Source: Macropodus opercularis (Eukaryota > Chordata > Actinopteri > Anabantiformes > Osphronemidae). From it: a DNA stretch of 64,000 nt. Location: assembly GCA_030770545.1 (NCBI GenBank), contig CM061098.1:8078001-8142000 (forward strand), in the 5' to 3' direction. Below are positions 1 to 12,800 of this stretch, one piece after another (the stretch's first letter is position 1; each line of letters begins with the position of its first letter). A model generated the notes under the pieces. That model did not search any database and was not told where the DNA came from. It was given only the letters and a program-made list of their open reading frames with translations. The position numbers and the translations under genes are program-made.

Positions 1-2194
1 GGCCGCAGTTCAGTGAAACGAGTAACTCACAAAAGTTGGCGATGGCAAACTCCAGGAATGGTTTGAAGACACCATGGATCAGATGGAAACAGAAGACGGT
101 CAAAGGCCAGAATGATGAGCAGCGACTGCGGCAACATGAACAGGTGAAAGTGATCGTCTTTAATTTGCAGGAAGCAGAGGAAAAAACAGAGAGTGGGCGT
201 GGCTATAGACGTAGGGGGCGTGGCCAGTGTCAATGAAGCGAAGACCAGGAAATGACAAAAATAAACAGAAACACACGCAGGTGAGGTCATGAGACACATG
301 TTTACACTGTGAAGCTACTACAGCACCATCAGCATCACCGTGTCCACACACTAACAGAAACTCTGAGTGGTTATTGAAAACACACATTTAACAAGGAAAT
401 GACAGACATCTGGCAGTTACTTACTGTAAGTCTCTACTCTTCTTACAATAACATCTTCAGACAGAAACATTATCCCATTATCTGTGTGTGTGATCCTAAA
501 AGCATCTGGATAATGTCTTTGGTTTGTGATGATGTCGTCAGTGTGTGGTCTGCTTTAAGGCTGTTTTCGCAGAAAGATTTTACAATTCAATTGAAAACGT
601 TAAATTATCTTTTTGCCATAAGATGATTTTATGCTCCACTAGGTAATTGTATACCTTTTGTGTGAGATGTGTATTCCAGAAAAGCACATACACTATTTCA
701 GTGATATCATTATTCCGGCTGATATCATTGCTGGTAATTGTGCCTTTTTAAGCTGGAAACACGTCCCGGTTTGGACGTTTCGCCCGTAGATGGAGATTAA
801 TGTTCACGCGACGTGCTGTAGTAGTAAACACAGCTTGGTGCATAGCCCCGTTTCACATCTTTGGTGTCTCCAGCAAGATAAAGTTACACTTTAAGCTTTT
901 CCCTTGCAACGTAATAATAGATTAAAAAGATCTTATGCATGTAAGCCTTTTATGTTACTGCACAATAGCACCAGAGGGCATGCTGCTGCTCTGAGCCTCT
1001 AACAATGCCATATCTCATGAGCTGAATGAGACATTTCCAGCCTTATAAATACTGCTTTTAATGTCCCACCTGAGCCGCTAGGTCTGCCTCCCTCCAGCGG
1101 TGTTTCTACACATGTTGTGGATGAAATGATGAATTGATACGCGCTGTTTAATAGGCCTTTGTTGACTCATTAATACTACAGCTATACATAAACTTCACTT
1201 CCTCACATTTAGGTGTAAAAGAGGAAACTTTCTCAATATACTAGCACGCTGTCAAAAGTACCACAGCGCTTTTAAAATTTCTCATGGGTCATGTTCATTA
1301 TTGATTTAGCTGCCATTCTGCGCTCAGCTCTGGCTCTCTATGATGTGGGACCTGTCAAACGCGACACACGTGCCCAGGCGCTTCCCACACCGAAAACACA
1401 GCCACATCCAGGCTTGTGCAGCGATTCCTGAAAAGAACGTCGTTCACCTTTTTACTCGGTTTCTCATCAAATGCCGAATATGCACGGCGCCACTTGGAAT
1501 TTTGACACATCTCCGTTCTCGGTTCTACTGGTCTGACATTTTGAGGCGATTTTCTGAAGACGCCAGGCACAAAGAAAGTCAGAAGGCAATGGAAGATGAC
1601 TCAGTTTAGATTGTCTCACTGATCCTTATAAACCGTGATCCACACATAACGTACGCAACAAGCAAACACAGTTGTACACTTTGTGCACACATGCCTGTGT
1701 CTCCTGCATTGTTTCCTCAACGTTAGAGGCGACGACAGTAATAACGTCCCATTTATTGCAGTCTGAAAGTGCTGAGTGCTGTTATTGTGGCATATTTCAT
1801 CGAAAATTTGTTTTTCATTTCATTTATATTCATTCATTATCTCTGATAGTTTGCAGTGCAGTGTGATTGTGTCAAGTCATCTATTACTGAAAATGCCCAG
1901 CTCGAACACATTTCATGCACATTCTCCTCCAATTAATATCCAGCAAAGCTGCAGTCTTTTTCATATCTGATGAAAACTCGGGGTGGTTACCAATTAGTCT
2001 GCTGTTAATTATCTCCTTCTCCTTTGATCTATGACTGCTCTGTCAGACACACTCATTTATTCATCTCTTTTGCTTGGTGAGATGGACTTCTTGAATATTG
2101 CACAGATTGATGCACATTAAAAAAGGCTTCAGAAGCAGGCTGGAGTCTTGTGAGAGTGAACACATGGCTGTTGCATTTTGTGTGTGTGAGTGTA

Positions 2195-2195
<1 letters not shown>

Positions 2196-2259
<64 letters not shown>
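2196..2259. repeat. (CA)32 microsatellite
   Basis: A perfect 64-bp CA dinucleotide tract. It is preceded directly by an interrupted TG-rich stretch (about 2179-2193), so the two arms could pair as a hairpin or cruciform. The long open frames crossing it (Thr-His or Val-Cys runs) are simply the repeat translated. Confidence 0.98.
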
Positions 2260-2260
<1 letters not shown>

Positions 2261-2435
2261 TCCTTAATCTCCTGCTCCCTGCTGTGTAAAACCTGGTTCA
2301 TCAGAATCATGAAATCTTCAAAAAACGCACTTAAACTAAATTCATCGTAATCAATACAATCTATTAAAATGCCTCACCTGCAGATCTCTAATCATGATGT
2401 GAAGGAACTGAGTGTTTAGGTAAGACTGGCGCTGC

Positions 2436-2453
2436 GTGTGTGTGTGTGTGTGT
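2436..2453. repeat. (GT)9 microsatellite
   Basis: A perfect 18-bp GT tract about 180 bp downstream of the long CA repeat. Confidence 0.95.
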
Positions 2454-3791
2454 AGAGAATATTCTTACTCCTTCTTCTGTGCAGTGGACAGTAAGTTGAA
2501 TCTGCTTGGCACCCAGGATTAGCATTAACGTCAGCGCTAGAGACAACCTCGACAACTGCAACCACGCAACAAAAAGACAGATGAAAGCGGGAAAAAGGCG
2601 TCTTTGTGGTGCTGTACAGCGCGGCTCTGCCGAAACACTGTGGCAGTGTTCGACTTGCCTGGAGTTGGAGAGAGCTTGTTTTGCAAAGCTAAAGCATACT
2701 GTTCACACTGATATCCTTGCTTTCACTCACACCTTTATTCACACTAAAACAGATTTCTGCTCGCTGTGAATTGGCAGACGGCCCGGATTTCTCAATGGCA
2801 TTGACCCAAACGAATATGTAAATGAAATATGGCTCGTGCATTTGAAGCCTCTTCATCAAAGCAGATACTGTACATACTGTACGGTTCCATACGTGCGCAG
2901 CCTCGCAATGAGCTGGTAATGTGCGTTTGAGTTTTAAACACATCCACATACACCGTAGGTCGGAGGGGAGGGGAGGGTGACAAGAGGTTGAGGAGGGTGG
3001 AAAACTAGATGGAAATCTGCGTCCCCCAAGCCCTGACTTCGAGTCCCTCCAGTGAGGAATCCAACTCAAGGGTAAAGGATAATCTCCAGCCGAGAGATGC
3101 TTCCCTATTGGCCAAAGCCTCAGCTGTAAGAAGGCAACGGACGTTTGATCATAATACAACAGGTTAAAGAGACTACAAATGAGCACTGAAATAGAATAAT
3201 TCAAAAGGAGAAGCTCAGCGTCAGATAATCTCGTAATGAAAAACACATGATATACAAATGAATAAACACGGGAAAACCTTTTTTAGGCTGAGAATCCGAG
3301 TTACTTTCATGAAGAAGATGGTTTCATCAGAGGAAATTAATAAAAACATAATCATTGTTGCAGCTGTGCTAATCTTCTCTCCGTGTTTGTTATCGGTTCA
3401 TGCATTGGAACAATTAAGCTTTAATTGTTTTTAGAATGAATGATATTTCTAAAGGAAGTTTGCTGCCAAACCTGTGGCAATGATTTCATTCTGCTCTGTT
3501 AATCAATCTGTTATGCTCTTGACATTTTTGTTGTAAGCGCAGACGTCGCCTCTCACTTAATGGAGAAACAACATAGAAAAACAAAACATATTAAGTTTGC
3601 TCCGTTTTTGGCACTGTGAACCGAATCGCATGCTAATTTGTGCTAATCATGCTTCTTGTACTGTTAAGGGCTGTTCATTTTTGTGCTGTCTGCTTGGAGA
3701 AGGATGTCATTGCTAATGTATGGCCTGGAACGAGCAGACTCACCGCACGTCCTCCTGGGACGGGGCTAATTACGTGTTCAGAATCTGTAGC

Positions 3792-3900
3792 ATGGCTCTC
3801 TGGGCTTTTATGCTTCTGTCACTTCTCATCCACTCGGCTGGATTGGATATATCCCAAGAACAACCTACAGCCTTGATTCCCTCCGCAACAACAGGTCACG
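3792..3900 (+). CDS. Candidate first coding exon with signal peptide (unidentified gene)
   Basis: The ATG at 3792 has A at -3 and G at +4, a good Kozak context. It opens 36 codons beginning MALWAFMLLSLLIHSAG: a short polar start, a hydrophobic core of about 12 residues and a small-residue site (HSAG) suitable for signal peptidase, then a Ser/Thr/Gln-rich segment ending ATTGH. The frame then meets GTGAGT at 3901, a strong splice donor in phase 1, the usual phase after signal-peptide exons of secreted and adhesion proteins. An in-frame upstream ATG at 3720 (24 residues earlier) has a poor context, and an acceptor-like TTCAG ends at 3781. Third-position GC is neutral (about 43%). I do not recognise the protein. 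GTGAGT alone is common, so this rests on the combination of signals and remains tentative. Confidence 0.33.
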
Positions 3901-6900
3901 GTGAGTTCAGAGGGTGTGGAATGAGTCTAATTATTGGGGTACAGATGGGTGCAGAATACACATTAGACCCAGACCCAGAACAAGTAAGACACTGGCTTTC
4001 TCACAAGCAGGCACAGCCTTGTTACAGCCCTGGATGTCGGCTAGGCTACTTCTAAGAAGATTGGGGGTGTTAGAAATCAGGCATTCTTGGGCTTCTTTGG
4101 GATTAGAATTTGAGGATCAACTTGGATCAGCTGAATAATGTAATCTTATTGACATGAGGAATCACTATGACAGCCTAAACCAGAAATACAACAATCTGCA
4201 TTAGACGGGGGGAAGAAAGTATAGCGTCTTCCCACTTTGTGAGATCGTATCGCGACTTATCTCGTTAAAGCGGTATTTCCTCCCAGAGACACTGATCATT
4301 GCTTCAAGTTCTCAGCAAAGTTGTGGCGTGCTGGAGTTTTGATCGTTATCACGTGCCCTCAAAAGTTCAAAGTCAAGGATGTTCCTTCAATGCCAATTTT
4401 ACTCTTACACCACGGCGGTTTAAAAACAAGAGGGAGAATTGAACTGTGATAAATTGCACGGCATAGAAAAACCCAACAGCCAAATGCAACTTTCTTTCTG
4501 TGTGTGCACCGTTTTATTCCTCTCTAATCTTCAAAAGTAAACTACAATTCTGAAGGGTGGAAAACAAGCCCATTGACAACCTCCAAGCCCAAGGGATGCA
4601 GTTGAACGCATGCTTGGTTTGTTGTATTCGCATGTAGACCCTCCCAATTCCCTTGTCTGCTTGTGTCTCTGTCTTCTGTCGGCGGGGCAGTGGATCAGAA
4701 CCCCCTATACATGCAGTACAGAGTTAGCAGGTCGTTCTTCTGGAGCCCCACATAGCTGTCAGTGAGCCGGGCCTGCCAGATTTATCATAGTCTCTGAATT
4801 TTGTATTTCAGGCTTGTGAGGGCAAAAGTTGATGCTGACGTTCTGAGTGACAAGCTGCTTTACCATACGGAAATTCCAACCGGACCGTTCCATATTCATG
4901 GCCTGATTTAAATTCTGGCTCTGTACATGGGTTCCTACAAGATATCGAGGAAGACAGTCAGTGTATCCTGTTCAAATCCCAAACAGCACCCATCCCTTCG
5001 TGGAACGCCGCAAACCCGTATAAGCCATTCGCTGTACACGTTGCTTTGTTGAAGTTTTAAAGGTTATTTCTACACAAACAGCAATTTTCACATATCGCTC
5101 AGAGACAACTGCTGCAGACGGAGTTTTCTGAGAATAAAGTTTCCAGTGTTTTGACACGGTGCAATAGTAAAAAATGCAGATGCCCAGTGCAGTTTGGGAC
5201 GCTTGATTCAAAATTTAAGCGCCCTGCACAGCGAAGAAATAAATAAACGTTGAGCGTACTCGTTTGGCTTCTCCCTCACCCTTCAGTGCAGAACCCAGCC
5301 AGTGGACTGGCCTCGGTCCAGTGGCCATAAAACACATCAGGCATCCTTTGTCAAGTGATGATGGCATCATTGCATCATGAGCATCGCGCCCATCAACATT
5401 CCCAGAACACAACTCCAGCACAGAATCTGCTGTTCAGCTAGTCTTCTTATTTTCTTGTCATGAGGGTTTAAAAGGATGAACTGAATCGTTTTTTCACTCC
5501 TGGATCAGATTGTGTTAGATGTAGTGACTCTACCCTCGAAAAAAAACAACAACTCCCATTTAATGAAGTGCATCAGTTATTTAGAAGCTATTTCGCCGCT
5601 GTAGTGAAACATCCTGCGTCCGTGTGTGACATTTTGGCTGCGAATGTTTACCACAACATTTGTTCGGCGTGTTGCTCTGCGCGGCCCCGAAGCCGAGGGG
5701 GTGATAATCAGAGCGCAGACCTGTTGTTTGTATGTTTTATTGACTTGCTTCGGGGTCTTCGGCGGGGTCTCACACCCCTGCGTCCGCAAGACTAATCGCA
5801 GGCCGGTCGCAAGCTCGCGAGGAGGGAGCGCACCAGGCAACATAATAAACAAGTTCAAAGCACAAGTCTCTTTGAAAAGACATGCATGAGTCACTTCCCT
5901 AGGCCAAATATGATGTGTGTGCTGCCACAAGTATTACGTTACAGAAATCTATGGGAGTGAGCTGCTGCCTGAGTGCTTGGTAAACTTCAGCATTAGGTTC
6001 CTGGGGACAATGAGATTTTATTGAGGAGCCCTACTCTGAGAGTAGCGCCTTCCTCAGACGACACATCTCATCACAGCAAATGAGTTCAGGCCAGGTTTGG
6101 TCGCAGCATTTCTGTCACTGTTCTCTGCGCAATTAAATAAAGCAACATATGTTCGCAGCGGGAAAATGCGGTTTATCAAATCTAATATTCCAGGGTCAGC
6201 GCGTGCACAGGTGAGCGGGCGCGCGAGTCGCCGATTAATAAAACATTTCAGGTTGGAGCCGTGTTGTTTCCCAGCTCTGATTTGCTGTCAGCTGGAGCAG
6301 TGTCGCCACTTTACTCAGCAACAGCAAAGGAGGAGGTTGAGCACGTCTCACGTCTTTATTGCTCCTGTCACTGCTTCAGCGTCTTATTGTTTATGCTGTA
6401 TATCGCTCAAAAAGCGCCATGTGATGGCGAAGGAACGCTGTCCGTCGAAATGAAGGGGATATGCGCCACATCCAGTAACACGTGGAAACGACCTGAGTTT
6501 GGGAAGTACAGTACATTTACATATATATGAAAGTCATAAAACACCTAACAGGTAAAAACATGGATACAACTGACCTCGCAGTGACAGATCGTGTATTCTA
6601 ATCATTCACAGGTTTGACACTTATTACTACTTGAGTCTGTTTCTTTATTTTACTCGTTTGCTTTTAGTCAACATTTGTAAGAACAGGGACTTTCACTCAC
6701 TGGTAGATCCGTGTGGATTCTTCTCTCGGCCTACATAAAGATAATCCTGTCATAATAAAGCTACCAGTCTTTCCATATAAATTTCACCAAAATAATTGTC
6801 TGAGGGTCACTGGGGAAGGGTCCTTAATTCCTTCAAGTTTTCCCAATTTACCGAGACATTATTTAATTTCCTCTCATGAATAAAACACACGAAGATGTCC

Positions 6901-7000
6901 GTCGGACAGAGAATGTTTTGTTGCTGCCTCCCATTAGACGCTGTCTGCTATCAGACTGATCACTGACACGGCCGAGGACAAACAGGATAGTGTTCGGCTG
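3901..7000. other. Non-coding stretch, possible intron
   Basis: If the candidate exon at 3792-3900 is real, this is the start of its intron. I see no further supported exon. A CpG-dense patch at 5655-5830 is listed separately. The rest has no repeat or RNA signature that I recognise. Confidence 0.5.
5655..5835. other. Small CpG-dense segment
   Basis: CpG dinucleotides are frequent over about 180 bp, unlike the flanks. GCCCCGAAGC (5684-5693) and GCTTCGGGGT (5747-5756) form an inverted repeat matching 9 of 10 bases plus a possible G-U pair, with a loop of about 53 nt. It could be a small unmethylated regulatory element; there is no coding evidence. Confidence 0.3.
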
Positions 7001-7019
7001 AACGGCATAACTAAATCAC

Positions 7020-7420
7020 TGGCGTTAACATATGTGTGTGAGCTCGCATAATATCTCTCCCGGAGACCATTTACAATCTGACAAGCAATAATGAATGCCA
7101 GTAGACTTATTGCCCTGAAAGATAAACTTTAATCAGGCTCCTTTGCCTTTCCTCTGTTTGAGCATGCCTCGGCATATCCTGTGTTGTGTGCTCCGTAGCG
7201 AAGGCAAATAGCGAATGGGAAGTTATTTGAGATTTTTCATTTAAATGTGAAGGCCTTTGCTAATATAATCACCTAAGAAATTGCCAGGAGTGACCCACCA
7301 ATCAATCTCTGTTTGATTCATTTTAACCACAGACTGTTGTTCCATTAACTGAAGCACAGAGTTCGCACTTTTAAACGCGCCTTGAGATTTTTATCGCTCA
7401 ATGTCAAGATTCCTTCAATT
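7020..7420. promoter_or_regulatory. Candidate non-coding regulatory island
   Basis: A compact AT-rich stretch rich in homeodomain- and forkhead-like words (GCAATAATGAATG, AAACTTTAATCAGG, AATCAATC, TTTTAACC) set among GC-balanced segments. The look is that of a vertebrate conserved non-coding element. This is compositional inference only. Confidence 0.3.
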
Positions 7421-7664
7421 TCACTCAAGTTTGAAACCTAAATATTATATTTAGGTGTAACAGGATTTAAGACGTTGCTTTAGAAGCAAGACGGCACAAA
7501 GCAAACTTAAACACAGGCGTTTTACTGCGACTTCACAGTTATATATAATAATAATGAAGTAAATGCTGTTAAATAGGCTCCTACTACAGTAAACAGCAAA
7601 GCCTGTCTTGGCCTTTGGAGCGAATAGATTTCCTATCTGTCAGTCAGTCTGCAGCAGACGTGAT

Positions 7665-7960
7665 ATGCATCTGCATGCTAATGATTATTTTTAAATTGAT
7701 TCCACAAATTCTTTGGAGAACTCAATTCATTTGTCTTTTTAATAATGCAGAATTTAATAATGAATCCAATTTGCTTCTCCTCAGTGGCCTCCTGGATTAT
7801 CCTAGGATGCAGAATACCATCCTGGCATCTAAATGTCTTCAATACAAGATTAACAATTGACAAAGGGTTGCGGGTTGCAGGGTGATTATTGGCTGCAGGC
7901 GGAGATTAAAGCAAAGCAGCAGCACAGCTGACAGTTTGGTTATCTCTTTTTGACTAAATG
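7665..7960. promoter_or_regulatory. Candidate non-coding regulatory island
   Basis: Dense TAATGATT, TTAATAATG and TTAATAATGAATCC words between about 7678 and 7765, followed by CCTGGATTATCC (a paired/OTX-like GGATTA core) near 7790 and ATTAACAATTGAC at 7848-7860 (SOX-like ACAATTG). ORFs crossing it on both strands are low-complexity. One of the more element-like stretches in the first 10 kb. Confidence 0.35.
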
Positions 7961-7999
7961 AAAATCATGGCCTGAATCCATCAAAGGAGATTAGGAAAA

Positions 8000-10900
8000 T
8001 GTGAGCCCATTACTGATGTCCTCTCACAGGTTGGTCTGTCCGCGCACGTCTGTCTGTTTTGGTCTTCGATTGGCAGCCGACTCTGTTGACTGACCTCAGC
8101 CACCCGGCGACGTGGACGTCCGGGCGCTTGTGTGCTCCAGAGTCATTGCTTTAACTTTGGTCAGTGTCCAGCAGCTTTCTAGGTAAAAGCCTGTCAAACC
8201 GGCCTCAAACAAATCCAGTGAGAGGGCGAGACGTGCAGGTGGCTACTGTATTTACAGTGGTCCACTGGAAGTTATTCAAGCGCTGGTAACTCGGGCGTTT
8301 TCCAGAGAGTAGACTGTCCCCGCCGGTTGTTAGCATCTAAGAGGTCTGCAGCACCACAATCCTTTTTGCCCACTGAGTGACAAAATCACAGCTGACGTTG
8401 GGACTGTCAAGGGCACATTTCCCTCAACTGGAGGGGAGATCCGCAGGGAGAAGCAAGTGTCTGTGTCAGGCAAAACGACAGTGTTTTATGAATTTCTTGG
8501 CCACTCGCGTCTTTCAGCTGCACCCCACCGCCGCCACCCTCCACTTACCCTCCTCCACTCGTACAAGCGGAGAGGATTGTGTGTGATGTGTGTTTTATGT
8601 TAAATCTATGGTCTCAGGGCAGTGTGAATCTAAAAGCAAGCCTGTTGTCAAAACCAATTTTATATATCACAGAAGGGTGCCATGCATTATCATAACACCA
8701 GCTCAGCAACTACGGCTTTGAATTCATAATCAAACAAAGCTGGGGAGGACAAAATGTTCCAAGGTTGCAATTCAGATATCTAATATGAATGAACAGTGCA
8801 TGATAGCGGAAGGAGCAGCATGTCAGTCACATCACAAAATGCATTTGGCATCCTTGACTTATTTTGATTTGATTTTATTAGCTGCGGTGGCCGAACGCTG
8901 ACAGGGGAGACGTGTTCGTGTTGCTTAGATTGGGCATATTTGTAACATTCTTTATCACTGATCACTATTTACAAATGTGCCCAGTATGAAGACATCATTG
9001 TGTTAAGTCCTGTGTTATAATTAAAAGCTATAGGCCTTGTGTGAGAAAGCATCAGCTTAGAACTTATTATTTTTATTCTGCCCCCCTGTGAAATATGTCA
9101 TTATGGAACCGTAGTAACAGCAGCTGGGAAACGATTAACTCGTGCGTCTCACTGTTCGAGGTCTGGCAGCAGAAGTTAACAGCACATGGCCACCGAGCGT
9201 TGTCCCTAGTTAGGTTGGGGCGAGCGGAGGCGAAGCAGAGCTCAGGGCCCACAGGAGACCTGAGTCTGATTCCAGCGTGACAAAACGTCCCGTTGACAGT
9301 TCTCTTCCGCTGGTATTTTCTTTTTTGTGAGGCTGGTGAAGCAGTTATGCGTCTGACTAAAATGTGACGTTTTTAGTGACCCTCACGATGTTAATTGGTG
9401 TCAGGGAGCTGCGGCGCACAAAACCCAACTAGGTTTACATTTCTCATACCTATAAAGGTACAATGACATGTATGTAAATATATACATCATGTATGTATAT
9501 GTGCATATATACGTGTGTGTAAATAAATACACAGTAAAGGCTGCATTTCATGAGCTTACAAGCTCCTTCTGCTGAAGCAACAAAACTCAGTTGAGACGGG
9601 ACAAAACTGCACCTGCAAAGGGGTTTGACAGTGATGAGTAAAACGTGGTTGCTGGAAGCATATGGGCTTGTAGAAGCACTTACCGGCTCCTTAGTAGCAT
9701 GCTGAGATTCTCCATCAACCTCCATCAGCAAGTTCCATCTTCCAACCTGTAATGGTGACACTTGAGCCCAACCTTAGATCAGACTAATTAAGAACAGCGA
9801 GAATTAGTTTGTATAATTATTCTGCTCCTTGGAGCTTGCGTTTTAGAGACATGCGTGTCTAATGATAAAACGGTGCCAAATGCCAGTTGTTGGTTAAGTA
9901 CCCTCTCTTAGGCCAGGCCCGTCATTAGCAGCACGAAGAACCCACTGGAGTGAGACAAGGTGAGGTGGGAATCATGTAGTGCGATGGGATAAACAAAGAG
10001 GGTCAGAGGCTCTGCTGCAGCCAGAGAGAGGAGATCAGAACTTTCTTCGTGTCAGGCAGCTCTGGCTCACTTTGTGCTCATTAACGCAGCCATTTTCCTG
10101 ATCTGTGGATTTTGCATCAGGTTCCCTCTACAACAACCCGCACAGCACTTTACCTCATAATAAATAAAAGCTGAGCTAAATCCAACGTTGATTTGATGTT
10201 CAAGGAGGCTCTATGACTGGTCTACGGAGAGGAAATCCATCCAAAATTATATCTAGGGTTGTTAGTATTATTGCACAACCTCACTCTATCCATGGATAAT
10301 GGAAAAAGATTTCACCACTCTTACGAGAAGCAGAACATAATAAAGAAGACAGAAGCACTCCAAGCACTAAAAATAGAAGAGACGTTTAATTTATTTTTGA
10401 AGTAGAGCAGACATAGATGTCATTTTGGATATTGTTGCCCACTGCTGATACCAGAATAGATAGTTTGTTATTATACATTCAGTATGTGCAGCATCACTAG
10501 GCAAACACAACAGGCACTTAGTGATGCTGAAAACCGGCACACGTGTGACGAAAAAAAAAGCTAATTCACGTAAAAATAAACCCATTAGGTTTGAGAAATC
10601 TACCAAAACCTAGGAGATGACTCAGATACGGCTTTTGGTTGCCCTCTAAAGACAACATTAGGAAGTTTCCCACATGCGCAGTGTGTCTCCGTTTGGGCTT
10701 TTTCTGGATGTTTTACCTGGAAAGCAAAAGTTCAGCTTTCGATGTCTGTTGCTCTGACGATTCGCGCCAGAAGCATTTGCAGCGTTTACATTCTCCATGT
10801 GTTTTTAAAAATTGTAAGACAACTGAATTGAGGATGTTTACACAACAAGAAATACAGTGAAAATCGCAAACTGAGTACGTGTGGGTTAAAAGACACATTC

Positions 10901-12550
10901 TATGATAATGTAGCAAATGAAAATGTGCTGAGGTACATGGAGAAGCACCTTCGCAATTCCCTGAGACTGTGGGGGTCTAAAATAATGGGTCCTTGGTGGA
11001 GGCTGCTCTGCACTCCAGCAGATCGACACATAAATGCCATTGGATAGCTCATACTTATTATGCTCAGATGGTTTTGGAAATGAGACCCTGGCTGTTTTCT
11101 CAATTTGGAGCCTTAAGGCAGTGATTTAAGAAGATAAAGAGGCTAAATTCAGGCACACAGGCACCGGCCAATCTATCATTGACATGACCTTGACTCACAA
11201 AAGCAAAGTGAGACATGAATCTCAAGAAGCATTTCTGAAGTTAACTGTGCTGGTGATACAAAGGAATATTGCCGGGTCCTACATCTTCTACGAGGCGAGC
11301 TGTCTGAAGACTAGTAAGGCCACAGTCTTAATGAGGCCGTCTCCGCATACGTGCCAGTCTAAAGCCATTTACTTACGCCGGCATGGCCATATACGCGCTG
11401 CTGACTGTAAAGCAAGCGCAACACATAAAAACTAGAAATCCTTTGAACTGCTATGGTAGATATAATTAGGATCAGGCCTTTCCCGGGGTTAATAACTAAT
11501 AAACCCCATCTATGATTTGCCCACTTTTTTTATTTTCGCTCGCTCCCGCACACACACACGCACTATTTGAAGAGTTTAACCTCCACAAAGAAGAACCTTG
11601 GAAAGAGGAGCACGCTGAATAATATGCATCATTAATTTGGCTTAATGATTCAGATGATAGTGGTACATTCTGTCGATGTGATGGAACTGCGAGATTTTGG
11701 ATGAGAGGCGACCTCGAGTTCAGACTGTGAAATGTGTTAACAGGCAGTCCTTGTGCTTGACGAACGTCCAAACAAAATGTCCGCTCAGAAATGCGGCACT
11801 GCCAGCCGCGCACAGAGAAGGCTGCCGTGGAGTGGGCTTGAATGAATGGAAGCAGAGTATGTCAGCGTGCAAAGTAAATTATAGTGCATGCCTTCATAGC
11901 TCAGCTAAAAAACCATTCACACCATAAAATGTCTGTGTTTCTATTCAAAACATTAACGTCATGGCCAGATTGTTAAACAGTCAGACAGCCTCAAAAATAC
12001 AAATAGTAAAATATATTCGCAACTTCAGTTTGAAATATTATTGCAAATCGTGTGATTGCTATGAGTGGAATATGTTTCGTATTTATTTTTAAAAGCCTGT
12101 GATATTCGTTCACCTCGGCCTCTGTGTTCCCGTCAGCTGTCCTTTCCATCTTCTCTCACAATGATCTGATTAGACCCTCTGAGCCAAATTAAAGAGCGCC
12201 AACCTTGGGCGGCCCGTTGAACAGGCATGTTGCAGGACGTATGAGCTAAATTCGCTTGACCTGCTGTAAAAGTGGTTTTGCTTCCGTTTTGTTTAGAACT
12301 CGAGCAGCTGGGAGTATAGCAAACCAAAATCACTACTGAGTCAGAGAATTTAAAATGCTAAATAGCTCTGAACAATGGGAGGAGAAATAAAACAGGAAAT
12401 GATGACTGCGTTCGGACTAGTATACTGAGAGGAAGAGAATCTGGGGCATTTTTGGATACAGTGTTTGCTTTATGCCTCCAATTTCCAGTAAATAGTAAAA
12501 CTAAAGAGGAGATAAAGGCTCATTACAGGGATTAAACACCGGCTTAATGT
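8000..12550. other. Non-coding stretch without clear features
   Basis: I see no supported exon, RNA gene or transposon. An AT-rich run near 9470-9530 (alternating TATG/TATA words) and a short CA tract near 11550 are the only low-complexity parts. Confidence 0.55.
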
Positions 12551-12559
12551 CTCTGGCCC

Positions 12560-12800
12560 TTTATAGGCTCCTGTATCACCACTTCTCACAAAGTGTGATC
12601 ATTTCCCTTTAATGTCATTGCAGCACACATTATTTTCAAATGCAAAAAGTTATTGATAAGACGTTTGAGATGTTAGGTGAAAAACATGCAGATACAAATC
12701 TGTACGACTGGACCATCGCACTGAAGCAGGTAGGAGAAAATATCCGCATTTAATGATCTGTGGTGAGATAAACTCATTATAAATTAAGAGGCATTTACCA
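12560..12800. promoter_or_regulatory. Candidate non-coding regulatory island
   Basis: AAAGTGTGATCATTT, TTTAATGTCATTGC, ATGCAAAAAGTTATTGAT and TCATTATAAATTAAG words cluster in 240 bp. The texture is regulatory-element-like, with no coding potential. Confidence 0.25.

Larger units (their letters stand above)
1..3780. other. Non-coding stretch upstream of candidate exon 1
   Basis: No gene is supported here. The interval holds two CA/GT microsatellites (listed separately), a KLF/Sp1-like pair of GGGCGTGGC words near 195 and 215, and short ORFs without domain-like content. A 185-codon minus-strand ORF (2689-3246) has no recognisable motif, no flanking splice logic I could support and ordinary composition, so it is treated as chance. 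AT-rich sequence at about 3340-3620 contains TTAAT and AATTAAGC words but nothing decisive. Confidence 0.6.

Noticed and set aside
31..157. Minus-strand possible exon with a GTGAGT donor at 30-25 and some coding-like codons
   Set aside because: The acceptor is weak, two frames look equally plausible, and the region overlaps sequence that recurs in diverged form near 26.0 kb, so it is more likely repeat-derived.
2689..3246. Longest open frame in the window (185 codons, minus strand)
   Set aside because: Its length is within chance expectation for 64 kb, it has no domain, no matching splice logic, and its composition follows the flanks.
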